Below, one piece after another: positions 7,024-13,925 of a stretch of 14,001 nt of DNA; within the stretch, counting starts at the first letter, position 1, and every line of letters starts with the position of its first letter. The notes beneath the pieces are model-generated. The model saw only the letters and a program-made list of their open reading frames with translations. It ran no database searches and was not told the DNA's origin. Made by a program: the position numbers and the translations under genes. Origin of the DNA: Clostridia bacterium (GTDB taxonomy: Bacteria > Bacillota_A > Clostridia > Christensenellales > Aristaeellaceae); contig JAFQIF010000040.1 in assembly GCA_017397695.1 (NCBI GenBank), positions 1 to 14,001 of the forward strand. The letters run 5' to 3'.

Positions 7024-8249
7024 GAGATGACAGACTGAATGCATATATGAAGACACATGCGCTGCCCCTTGAGCCCGATGCTGGCTATGAGCAGAGGATC
7101 AAAGCGACACTCAGCAGCCTTCCTGCGCGCAGTGTCAGAAAAAAGAACAGGATGTCCGGTAGCCGTCTCGTGCTTGCGGCTGTGCTGGCGGTTGCAATGG
7201 TGCTCTTCATTGCGCCAGGAAGCGAAGTGATGCTCACGACGCAGTATCTTCAGGCATATTCCAGCGAGGATGAACAGCAGTATATTGTAAAGGGCATCTA
7301 CAAAGAGGCGGATGTTATGGGAAAAGCGGACGCGGATGCGGACGGCTGGGTCCATATTCAGGATCATGCGGAGCTGATGACGTTTCTGGGTATGAGCCCG
7401 CGAATCCCACAGACTGTTGGCGGCTGCTGGCAGCTGAGTGATATGGTTGGAAAATACATGGATTATGGCCTGTATCTGGGCCTGAAATACACCTGCCCGG
7501 ATAAGCCGGGCGAGAAGCTGAGCTTTACAATAGAAAGCGAACCGCATATGCGGGAGCGGATAGAGCATCACGCCCTGCAGATGGAAAAAGGCACACAGAC
7601 GAAGGTTGAAATCAACGGTCAAACTGCGTATGTCGAGCGCGAAATGTGGAACGAAATCCATCCGGATGCCAACGAGTACAGGATTTCATGGGAAGAGGAT
7701 CAGTGCAGCTTTGATGTCGGCGGAATCTCTTCACTGGAGGAGCTTACGCAGATTGCCGGGCAGATGATGGAGATGTACCGCGCATGGACGCCGGCGGTGA
7801 AGCAGAGATGGCTTCCTACAGGGCGAAGCGATTATGATATGGATTCGCGCTCGTTCACCACATATGAAGAGATGGACGCCTTCTTTGGGGGGAAAGTGCC
7901 GATTCCGGCTGAGCAGTACGGAGAATGGCGGATCCGGGATTACGCCGGCAACAAATGGATGCTGGACAGTTGGCAGTATGACGTGCATGCATGGTATCGC
8001 CATCCGGACAGGCCTCAGGCCGATCTGATCGTCAGCACATACAGTTATCAGGATTTTAAAAACGTGAACATGAGCTTTGAGCAGAGCTATGAGGGCAGGG
8101 TGATCCGGCATAAGGGACTGGACATCTACGTGACGCATAACGCGGACCGCCTGGTATGTATCTGTATGAAAGCGCACTCCCTGTATTATGTCAGCGGAGA
8201 TATCGGGCTGGATACAGCGAAATCGATTCTCGAGGAGCTGGTTCCATAA
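7020..8249 (+). CDS. Probable membrane anti-sigma factor with duplicated extracytoplasmic domain
   Basis: The product has 409 residues, and its start overlaps the sigma factor stop by 4 bases. A short charged cytoplasmic part (1-47) precedes one transmembrane helix (about 49-67); the remaining ~340 residues lie outside. The outer part shows two similar modules, about 111-250 and 277-408. Each begins with an 'xxxELMTFLG / YEEMDAFFGG'-like helix near a WQLSD / WRIRD strand, and ends with a segment similar to DUF4367-type domains (SLEELTQIAGQM in one, DTAKSILEELV in the other). The position after an ECF sigma gene and the topology suggest an anti-sigma factor that senses an envelope signal. The 47-residue inner part is short for a classical anti-sigma domain, so binding to the sigma factor is inferred from context only. 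Confidence 0.8.
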   Translation: MRDDRLNAYMKTHALPLEPDAGYEQRIKATLSSLPARSVRKKNRMSGSRLVLAAVLAVAMVLFIAPGSEVMLTTQYLQAYSSEDEQQYIVKGIYKEADVMGKADADADGWVHIQDHAELMTFLGMSPRIPQTVGGCWQLSDMVGKYMDYGLYLGLKYTCPDKPGEKLSFTIESEPHMRERIEHHALQMEKGTQTKVEINGQTAYVEREMWNEIHPDANEYRISWEEDQCSFDVGGISSLEELTQIAGQMMEMYRAWTPAVKQRWLPTGRSDYDMDSRSFTTYEEMDAFFGGKVPIPAEQYGEWRIRDYAGNKWMLDSWQYDVHAWYRHPDRPQADLIVSTYSYQDFKNVNMSFEQSYEGRVIRHKGLDIYVTHNADRLVCICMKAHSLYYVSGDIGLDTAKSILEELVP

Positions 8250-8258
8250 AGAGGGGAA

Positions 8259-8284
8259 GGGGTCGCGCAGTACTGCGCGGCCCC
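8259..8284 (+). repeat. GC-rich hairpin after the anti-sigma gene
   Basis: A 12-bp inverted repeat (8259-8270 with 8273-8284, one G-U pair) has a very tight loop. It lies 9 bases after the stop codon but has no U-run after it. It may end or protect the sigma operon transcript, but it is not a standard intrinsic terminator. Confidence 0.55.
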
Positions 8285-8312
8285 GATACTCTTGCGAAAG
8301 CACAGAAAAAGA

Positions 8313-8341
8313 TTGAAAAACGGCCACTTATTGTATATAAT
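8313..8341 (+). promoter_or_regulatory. Promoter of phnD
   Basis: There is a -35 TTGAAA (8313-8318), a 17-base spacer and a -10 TATAAT (8336-8341), a near-consensus sigma-A promoter. The start point near 8348 gives a leader of about 40 bases to the phnD ATG. I see no Pho-box-like direct repeats around it. Confidence 0.83.
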
Positions 8342-8389
8342 GTAATCATGCGTAAGATCGCAAATTTATCACGCGAGGAGAAAACAACC

Positions 8390-9430
8390 ATGAAAAAGTT
8401 TGTTGCTCTGCTGCTGGCTGCGCTCATGCTCATGGGCTGCGCCGCGATGGCTGAAAACGTGAAGATGGACAAGCTGACCTTCCAGTTTGTGCCGTCCAAG
8501 GACGCGGACGTCATCATCACCGGTACCAAGAACCTGCCCGAGCTGGTCAAGGCTGAAATGGCGACCCTGGGCTACGACATCGGCGAGGTCGAAATCTCCG
8601 TCTCCACCAGCTATGAGGCTTGCGGCGAGGCGATGTGCGCCGGTGCGATCGACATCGGCTGGCTGCCGGGCGGTACCTACGCCATCTACAGCCAGGCGAA
8701 GGAAGTTGACGTCATCCTGACCGCGACCCGTGCGGGCCTGTCCAACGACAGCACCGATCCGGCGACCTGGAATGGCGACGCCAACAAGACCCTGCCGACC
8801 GAAGAGCAGGTGACCTTCTACCGTTCCCTGATCTACGCCGCCCCGACCGAGAAGGGCAAGGCGCTGGCTGCCAAGGTCAACGCCGGCGAGAAGCTGACCT
8901 GGGAAGAACTGAGCGACGCAACCTGGGCCGTGGGCAACACCTCTTCCTCCGCGGGCTACATCTACCCGACCATGTGGCTGATGGAGAACTACGACAAGAA
9001 GATCACCGATCTGGCCAATGTTGTGCAGCTGGGCTATGCCGATGCTTTCGCGCAGGCTGCCGCTGAGCAGGTTGACGTGATCGTGTGCTACGCCGACGGC
9101 CGCCGCGACTATGAGGCTGCCTGGAACACCGCCACCGACAGCGCTGATGCCACCGGCAAGGCTGGCATGGGCCGCACCGAGAGCATCTGGAACGAGCTGA
9201 ACGTCATCGGCGTGACCGAGGGCATCTACAACGATACCGTTGCCATCACCACCGCCAACGAGGACGTTTACAATCCGGAGTTCATCAATGCGCTGCAGAC
9301 CGCGCTGATCAACATCATCAACACCGAAGAGGGCAAGGCGATCTTCAACGTGTACAGCCACACCGGCTATGCCATCGCCACCGACGCTGACTACGACGGC
9401 GCCCGCACCGCGCTGACCGTTGTGCAGTAA
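8390..9430 (+). CDS. phnD: Phosphonate-type ABC transporter substrate-binding protein PhnD
   Basis: The product has 346 residues. The ATG at 8390 follows GAGGAG by 9 bases; in-frame codons further upstream run through the promoter and the preceding gene. The signal peptide MKKFVALLLAALMLMGC has a marginal lipobox (LMGC, Cys17), but an alternative signal peptidase I site (AAMA-E) directly follows. The binding protein shows YEACGEAMCAGAIDIGWLPG (75-94), as in PhnD-family proteins, and the phosphate-gripping loop NTSSSAGYIYP (183-193). It captures phosphonate, phosphite or a phosphate ester outside the cell for the PhnC/PhnE channel encoded next. Strong codon bias suggests high expression. It is separated from phnC by its own terminator. 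Ligand identity cannot be read from sequence alone. Confidence 0.92.
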   Translation: MKKFVALLLAALMLMGCAAMAENVKMDKLTFQFVPSKDADVIITGTKNLPELVKAEMATLGYDIGEVEISVSTSYEACGEAMCAGAIDIGWLPGGTYAIYSQAKEVDVILTATRAGLSNDSTDPATWNGDANKTLPTEEQVTFYRSLIYAAPTEKGKALAAKVNAGEKLTWEELSDATWAVGNTSSSAGYIYPTMWLMENYDKKITDLANVVQLGYADAFAQAAAEQVDVIVCYADGRRDYEAAWNTATDSADATGKAGMGRTESIWNELNVIGVTEGIYNDTVAITTANEDVYNPEFINALQTALINIINTEEGKAIFNVYSHTGYAIATDADYDGARTALTVVQ

Positions 9431-9448
9431 TCAGTTGCCTGCATCCCT

Positions 9449-9479
9449 GCGGCTTCCGAGAGGAAGCCGCTTTAATTTT
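9449..9479 (+). terminator. Terminator after phnD
   Basis: A perfect 9-bp stem (9449-9457 with 9462-9470) has a GAGA loop, followed by TTTAATTTT. It separates phnD from the downstream phnC operon, allowing much more binding protein than membrane components. Confidence 0.88.
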
Positions 9480-9511
9480 GCTTGATATGATTGTAAAAAT
9501 AAGCATACTTG

Positions 9512-9541
9512 TTGCACGCAAAAACACAGGCATGTTATAAT
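9512..9541 (+). promoter_or_regulatory. Promoter of the phnC operon
   Basis: There is a -35 TTGCAC (9512-9517), an 18-base spacer and a -10 TATAAT (9536-9541). Transcription would begin near 9548, only 10 bases before an ATG at 9558, which argues for the later phnC start at 9585. Confidence 0.7.
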
Positions 9542-9584
9542 ATATCCAAATGAAATCATGCTTCGGGCAGAAAGGGTAATTCAC

Positions 9585-10343
9585 TTGATCGAGTTTAAGA
9601 ACGTAAGCAAAACCTATCCCAACGGCGTGAAGGGACTCAAAAATGTGGACCTGACGATTGATCAGGGCGAGTTTGTGGCGATCATCGGCCTGTCCGGCGC
9701 GGGCAAGTCCACGCTGATCCGTACCATCAACCGTATGATCGACGTGACGGAAGGGCAGCTGATTGTCGACGGCGTGGATGTGATGACGCTCCATGGCAAG
9801 GAGATGCGCCGCTTCCGCCGCAAGATCGGCATGATCTTCCAGTCTTTCAACCTGGTGACCCGCTCGACGGCGATCAAGAACGTGCTCACGTCCATGGTGC
9901 CGGACATGGGCTTTTTCAAGGTGCTCTTCGGTGTATTTACCAAGGAGCAGAAAATGAAGGCGCTGGAGGCGCTGGATAAGGTTGGTATTCTGGACAAGGC
10001 GTATACCCGCTGCGACCAGCTTTCCGGCGGCCAGCAGCAGCGTGTGGCGCTGGCGCGCACGCTCAACCAGTCCCCGTCCATCATCCTGGCTGACGAGCCC
10101 GTCGCTGCGCTGGACCCGGTGACCGCACACCAGGTGATGAGCGACTTCAAGCGCATCAACGAGGAACTCAATATTTCCGTACTCATCAACATTCACCATG
10201 TCGACCTGGCGCTTAAGTACGCCAGCCGCGTGATCGGCATCCGCGCGGGCGAAATCGTTTATGACGGTCCGACCGGCGGCGTGACGCAGGACGTGCTCGA
10301 CTTTATCTACAACGGCGCTGCCGTGCCGCAGGCGGGTGAATAA
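9585..10343 (+). CDS. phnC: Phosphonate-type ABC transporter ATP-binding protein PhnC
   Basis: The product has 252 residues. I chose the TTG at 9585 because AAAGGG lies 8 bases upstream and the protein then opens (M)IEFKNVSKTYPNG like other PhnC proteins. An ATG at 9558 would add 9 residues but has no ribosome binding site and sits almost at the transcription start. Walker A is GLSGAGKST (35-43), the Q-loop is Gln86 (FQSFN), the signature is LSGGQ (146-150), Walker B is ILADEP with Glu171, and the switch His is His204 in NIHHVD. All catalytic elements are present, so it is an intact ATPase that powers import through the two PhnE subunits. It is followed by phnE with a 1-base gap. Confidence 0.96.
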   Translation: MIEFKNVSKTYPNGVKGLKNVDLTIDQGEFVAIIGLSGAGKSTLIRTINRMIDVTEGQLIVDGVDVMTLHGKEMRRFRRKIGMIFQSFNLVTRSTAIKNVLTSMVPDMGFFKVLFGVFTKEQKMKALEALDKVGILDKAYTRCDQLSGGQQQRVALARTLNQSPSIILADEPVAALDPVTAHQVMSDFKRINEELNISVLINIHHVDLALKYASRVIGIRAGEIVYDGPTGGVTQDVLDFIYNGAAVPQAGE

Positions 10344-10344
10344 G

Positions 10345-11196
10345 ATGGCAAAAAAGAAAGAAGCAGGCTATCAAACGCCATTGTTTGACCGCATCTTCAA
10401 GCCCGAAATCATGACGCTGCCCAACGGCCATCAGGTCGCGCGTCCGCGCTCGCGTATGCCGCTGATCGCTGCCGTGCTGATTGCGGTGGTATGGGCGAGC
10501 GTCCTGCTCACGGGCTTTGACATTGGCATCATCATCAAGCGCGGTCATCAGTTCGTCTACATTCTCCAGCGCATCTTCCACCCGAACTTCGAGTATTTCA
10601 CCAAGGTTGTCGGTCCGCTGCTGGATACCATCAAGATGTCCATCCTCGGCTCTGTGCTCGGCGCGACACTGGCGCTGCCCTTTGCGGTGGTCGCCTCCAC
10701 CAACATCAATAAAAATAATCTTGTCGTCTCTCTGTGCCGCTTCCTGCTTAATATCATCCGTACGCTGCCCACGCTGGTTATCGCCAAGTTCGCCGCGCTG
10801 ATTTTCGGCCTGGGCACGTTCGCCGGTACGGTTGCCATCACGGTGTTCACCTTCGGCGTCGTTTCCAAGATGATGTATGAAGCGATTGAGACGATCGATA
10901 TGGGTGCGTTTGAGGCGATGGAATCCGCCGGCGGCGACAAGTTCCAGTCCTTCCGGACGGCCTGTTTTCCGCAGATCCTTCCGACCTACCTGAGCTATTG
11001 CCTTTACAGCCTGGAGATGAACATCCGCGCAGCGGCCATTCTGGGCTATGTCGGCGCAGGCGGTCTGGGCCTGCTGATTAACGAGCGCATCGGCTGGCGC
11101 GACTATGAGGGCCTGGGTATGGTGCTGCTCGCGCTGTTTGTGGTCGTGTTTATCATTGAAAATACCAGCCAGTACCTGCGCAAGAAGCTCAGCTGA
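10345..11196 (+). CDS. phnE: Phosphonate-type ABC transporter permease PhnE, first copy
   Basis: The product has 283 residues. The ATG at 10345 comes one base after the phnC stop, with AGGCGG inside the end of phnC; a GTG three codons earlier is a possible alternative. A polar cytoplasmic tail is followed by a first membrane segment at about 38-57, then an outer loop and a MetI-like core with several further helices (about 95-117, 125-175, 215-245 and 259-273). The EAA loop that contacts the ATPase reads FEAMESAGGDKFQSF (189-203), followed by PQILPTYLSY. It forms half of the heterodimeric channel with the next gene. Confidence 0.95.
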   Translation: MAKKKEAGYQTPLFDRIFKPEIMTLPNGHQVARPRSRMPLIAAVLIAVVWASVLLTGFDIGIIIKRGHQFVYILQRIFHPNFEYFTKVVGPLLDTIKMSILGSVLGATLALPFAVVASTNINKNNLVVSLCRFLLNIIRTLPTLVIAKFAALIFGLGTFAGTVAITVFTFGVVSKMMYEAIETIDMGAFEAMESAGGDKFQSFRTACFPQILPTYLSYCLYSLEMNIRAAAILGYVGAGGLGLLINERIGWRDYEGLGMVLLALFVVVFIIENTSQYLRKKLS

Positions 11197-11210
11197 GGAG
11201 GATCCGAGCA

Positions 11211-12053
11211 ATGGCAAAAGAAAAGAAAACCATGCTTCCCGATCGTCCGATGTCGATTGAGGAGGCTTACGAGGCCAGGCCGCGCCTGTGGCTGGTCTAT
11301 ACGCTGATTGTGCTGATTGTCGCCGCCCTGCTGGGGTGGAGCGGCACGGCGGTGGAATTCAAGGGCTTTGCTGCCAAGGGCATCGAGGTGGCCAAGGGCG
11401 TAGGAAACGGCCTGATCCACCCGGATATGAACCTGCTGTTCAACCTGACGAACGAGGGCGTGCCGTATCAGCTGTTCCAGACGGTGGCCATCGCCGTGTT
11501 GGGCACGCTCATCGGCGGCATTCTGGCTGTTCCGTTCAGCTTCCTGGCCAGCGAAAAGATCGTGCCCAAGTGGCTGGCGCTGATCACCAATGCGGTGATC
11601 CTGATGATCCGTACCATCCCGAGCCTTGTTTGGGCGTTGGTATGGATTCGCGTGACCGGCCCGAATGCGTTCTGCGGCGTAGTGACGCAGAGCGTGTGCT
11701 CTATCGGCATGATCTCCAAGATGTATATCACCGCGATTGAGGACATCGACGTGCGTATTCTGGAAAGCTTGGACGCGTCCGGCTGCACGACGTTCCAGAA
11801 GATCCGCTACGGCATCCTGCCGCAGATCATCCCGAACTTCATCTCCACCGTGATTTACCGCTTTGACATCAACGTCAAGGACGCGACTACGCTGGGCATC
11901 GTCGGTGCGGGCGGCATCGGTGCGGCGCTGATTCAGTGCATCAACTCCAGCCGCTGGAGCATGGTCGGCGCATATCTGTGCGGCATGGTCGTGCTGATGC
12001 TCTTTATCGAGCTGTTCTCCACGAAGATCCGCAACCGTCTGACGAGAGGATAA
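11211..12053 (+). CDS. phnE: Phosphonate-type ABC transporter permease PhnE, second copy
   Basis: The product has 280 residues. AGGAGG, which overlaps the stop of the first permease, precedes the ATG by 9 bases. The first helix is about 26-44, then come an outer loop and a MetI-like core (helices about 88-112, 122-146, 153-175, 205-240 and 254-270). The EAA loop reads ILESLDASGCTTFQKI (183-198) followed by LPQIIPNFIS. It is clearly paralogous to the preceding permease (shared layout and GAGG motif region) but diverged enough to imply an obligate heterodimer rather than a recent duplication. It is followed after 3 bases by the phosphohydrolase gene. Confidence 0.95.
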   Translation: MAKEKKTMLPDRPMSIEEAYEARPRLWLVYTLIVLIVAALLGWSGTAVEFKGFAAKGIEVAKGVGNGLIHPDMNLLFNLTNEGVPYQLFQTVAIAVLGTLIGGILAVPFSFLASEKIVPKWLALITNAVILMIRTIPSLVWALVWIRVTGPNAFCGVVTQSVCSIGMISKMYITAIEDIDVRILESLDASGCTTFQKIRYGILPQIIPNFISTVIYRFDINVKDATTLGIVGAGGIGAALIQCINSSRWSMVGAYLCGMVVLMLFIELFSTKIRNRLTRG

Positions 12054-12056
12054 GCT

Positions 12057-13559
12057 ATGGCGAAGCTGACGATCTATTTCACGTCTGATACGCATGGATA
12101 TCTGTATCCCAACGATTTTGCGAGCAAGCAGCCCCGGAATATGGGGCTGCTTTCCATGCACTTTGCTAAGGATGAAAACACGCTGGTTATCGACGGCGGC
12201 GATACGATTCAGGGATCGCCGCTGACGTACTACTGCAAGATGGGCGGCCTTGAGCTGCCTGTGGCACAGGCGATGAACGACCGGGGTTACGACTATGTGA
12301 CGCTGGGCAATCACGACTTCAACAACGGGCCGGAATATCTGCGCCGTCATCTGGAGGCGCTGGATGCGAAATGCCTGTGTGCCAACGTGAAGGACGCTAA
12401 AGGCAGGCTTCCGGTATTCCCTTCTGCCGTGCATGTGCTGGGCAACGGGCTGCGCGTGGGCCTTTTCGGCATTGTGACGAACTGGGTGAACCGCTGGGAG
12501 AAGCCGGAGAATCTGACGGACATCACGGTGAGCGATCCGTTTGCGGCGGCGAAGGAAGCGCTGGAAGCGCTGGATGCAGACATCATCGTGGGCATCTACC
12601 ACGGCGGCATCGAGCGCGATCTGGAAACAGGAAGGCTGCTCTCGCAGACGGATGAGAATATCGCATGCCGCCTGTGCGAGGAGCTGAATATCGATCTGCT
12701 GCTGACCGGCCATCAGCACATTGCCATGGCGCAAAAGGAATGGCACGGCACGCATATCGTGCAGACCCCGTGCAACAGCGCAAGCTATGTGAAGGTGGAG
12801 ATGGACGAAGACGGCACGTTCCATTCTGAGCTGTGCGCTGTGCCGGATACGGCGATGTTGACGGACGCACAGCTTAAGCTGTGGAAAGACGTGAACGTCT
12901 GGCTGGACCAGCCCATTGGCCGGCTCAGCCGGGATATCTGGCCCGAGGAGAAACTGACGATGGCGATGCACGGATCGCCGATTGCAGATTTCTTCAACAC
13001 GGTGCAGCTATGGGCGAGCGGTGCGGATATCTCCTGTGCGGCGCTGAGCAACGAGCTGCGCGGCTTTGCCAGCGATGTGACGGTGCGTGACGTGGTGGCT
13101 AGCTATGTGTATTCCAACACGCTGGCGGTGCTGGAAGTAACCGGCGATGTGCTGAAAAAAGCGCTGGAGCAGTGCGCGAGGTATTTCGAGGTGGACGGTG
13201 AAGGGAACGTTACGATTGCGGATTCATTCCTGAGGCCGAAGGAAGCGCACTACAATTTCGATTACTTCAGTGGGCTTGAATATGTATATGATCTTGCCAA
13301 GCCGGAGGGCGAGCGTGTAGAATCGCTCACGCGCGGCGGCAGGGCTGTCGAGCCGGATGAAAAGCTGACGCTGGTGATGTGCGATTACCGGGCAACGGGC
13401 GCAGGCGATTTTGACTTTTACTGTGATTGTCCGCGGGTGAAGGACATTCTGACAGAGGTCAGCGAGTTGATCCTTAATTATCTGGTAGAGCACCCGTATG
13501 TCGAGATTGCGGCGGAGCATCCGTGCAGCTGTGTATATGATGGGAAACCAATTGACTGA
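12057..13559 (+). CDS. 5'-nucleotidase/2',3'-cyclic phosphodiesterase family phosphohydrolase, cytoplasmic
   Basis: The product has 500 residues, starts 3 bases after the second permease and uses GAGAGG inside that gene's end as ribosome binding site. The N-terminal metallophosphoesterase domain has every metal ligand: SDTHG (10-14), DGGD (46-49), GNHD (84-87), YHGG with His182, and GHQH (218-221). The C-terminal 5'-nucleotidase domain (about 283-490) has GSPIADFFNTVQL (306-318), SNELRG (331-336), NTLAVLEVTG (354-363) and an aromatic base-stacking region near FDYFSG (401-406). UshA/CpdB relatives release phosphate from nucleotides, cyclic nucleotides or UDP-sugars, usually outside the cell. 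This one has no signal peptide, membrane segment or sortase motif, so it is probably cytoplasmic. As the last gene of the transporter operon it likely dephosphorylates the imported compound. Confidence 0.93.
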   Translation: MAKLTIYFTSDTHGYLYPNDFASKQPRNMGLLSMHFAKDENTLVIDGGDTIQGSPLTYYCKMGGLELPVAQAMNDRGYDYVTLGNHDFNNGPEYLRRHLEALDAKCLCANVKDAKGRLPVFPSAVHVLGNGLRVGLFGIVTNWVNRWEKPENLTDITVSDPFAAAKEALEALDADIIVGIYHGGIERDLETGRLLSQTDENIACRLCEELNIDLLLTGHQHIAMAQKEWHGTHIVQTPCNSASYVKVEMDEDGTFHSELCAVPDTAMLTDAQLKLWKDVNVWLDQPIGRLSRDIWPEEKLTMAMHGSPIADFFNTVQLWASGADISCAALSNELRGFASDVTVRDVVASYVYSNTLAVLEVTGDVLKKALEQCARYFEVDGEGNVTIADSFLRPKEAHYNFDYFSGLEYVYDLAKPEGERVESLTRGGRAVEPDEKLTLVMCDYRATGAGDFDFYCDCPRVKDILTEVSELILNYLVEHPYVEIAAEHPCSCVYDGKPID

Positions 13560-13575
13560 AAAAGCGACATTTGAG

Positions 13576-13603
13576 CCGCCGGAGGGTATCCTTCGGCGGT
13601 TTT
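13576..13603 (+). terminator. Terminator of the phnC operon
   Basis: A 10-bp stem (13576-13585 with 13590-13599, one G-U pair) has a GTAT loop, followed by TTTT. It lies 16 bases after the phosphohydrolase stop codon. Confidence 0.88.
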
Positions 13604-13606
13604 CCA

Positions 13607-13635
13607 TTGCGGCAGATTGCGGGAAATGGTATGAT
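13607..13635 (+). promoter_or_regulatory. Promoter of a small transcription unit
   Basis: There is a -35 TTGCGG (13607-13612), a 17-base spacer and a -10 TATGAT (13630-13635). It starts 4 bases after the terminator of the preceding operon. Confidence 0.6.
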
Positions 13636-13680
13636 AGCATCGTCCAAGGAAGTAGAGCCATCTGAGAAAGGATGATGCAT

Positions 13681-13782
13681 ATGATGGAGTGGATCAGGTG
13701 GAAAGCGATTGAACTGCTGGTGCGGCATCATGTGATAGCAGTTGTACCGGTGAGGGCAAACCGCAGTAGAAGATATAGGTGA
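13681..13782 (+). CDS. Possible 33-residue small protein of unknown function
   Basis: The ATG at 13681 follows AAAGG by 9 bases; in-frame ATGs at 13672, 13675 and 13684 are alternatives. The frame encodes 33 residues: an amphipathic first half (MMEWIRWKAIELLV), a short hydrophobic stretch (HVIAVVPV) and a basic tail (RANRSRRYR). It sits alone between a promoter (13607-13635) and a terminator (13787-13820), so a transcript of about 180 bases is expected. The RNA itself may be the product. I do not recognise the peptide; toxin-like, membrane-active or regulatory roles are all possible and none is shown. Confidence 0.45.
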   Translation: MMEWIRWKAIELLVRHHVIAVVPVRANRSRRYR

Positions 13783-13786
13783 ATGG

Positions 13787-13820
13787 AAAGAGGCTTCCGA
13801 TGGGGGAAGCCTCTTTGTTT
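13787..13820 (+). terminator. Terminator of the small transcription unit
   Basis: A perfect 12-bp stem (13787-13798 with 13805-13816) has a 6-base loop. The stem ends CTCTTT and is followed by GTTT. Read in reverse it also begins AAAGAG, so it could act on both strands. Confidence 0.83.
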
Positions 13821-13879
13821 GCGTAAGGGATAGAAAGTTCATTAAGGCAGCTTAAAGCCACCGCGAAGCGAAGAAGGGT

Positions 13880-13925
13880 CAAGGGATGAAATCCCTTGTC
13901 AGGGGCTTGGGGATGAAATCCCCAA
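13880..13925. repeat. Two tandem hairpins with a common core
   Basis: CAAGGGAT-GAA-ATCCCTTG (13880-13898) and TTGGGGAT-GAA-ATCCCCAA (13907-13925) are perfect 8-bp inverted repeats with the same GAA loop, separated by 8 bases. No U-run follows, so they are not terminators. The flanks (13821-13879 and 13926-14001) show purine-rich sequence without a convincing gene. This looks like a dispersed intergenic repeat of the REP/BIME kind, but only one copy is visible here. Confidence 0.65.

Noticed and set aside
11103..12971. 622-codon open frame on the minus strand opposite the second permease and the nucleotidase gene
   Set aside because: It has no recognisable domain, spans the boundary of two well-supported genes and shows the His/Arg/Gln-rich composition of an antisense shadow.
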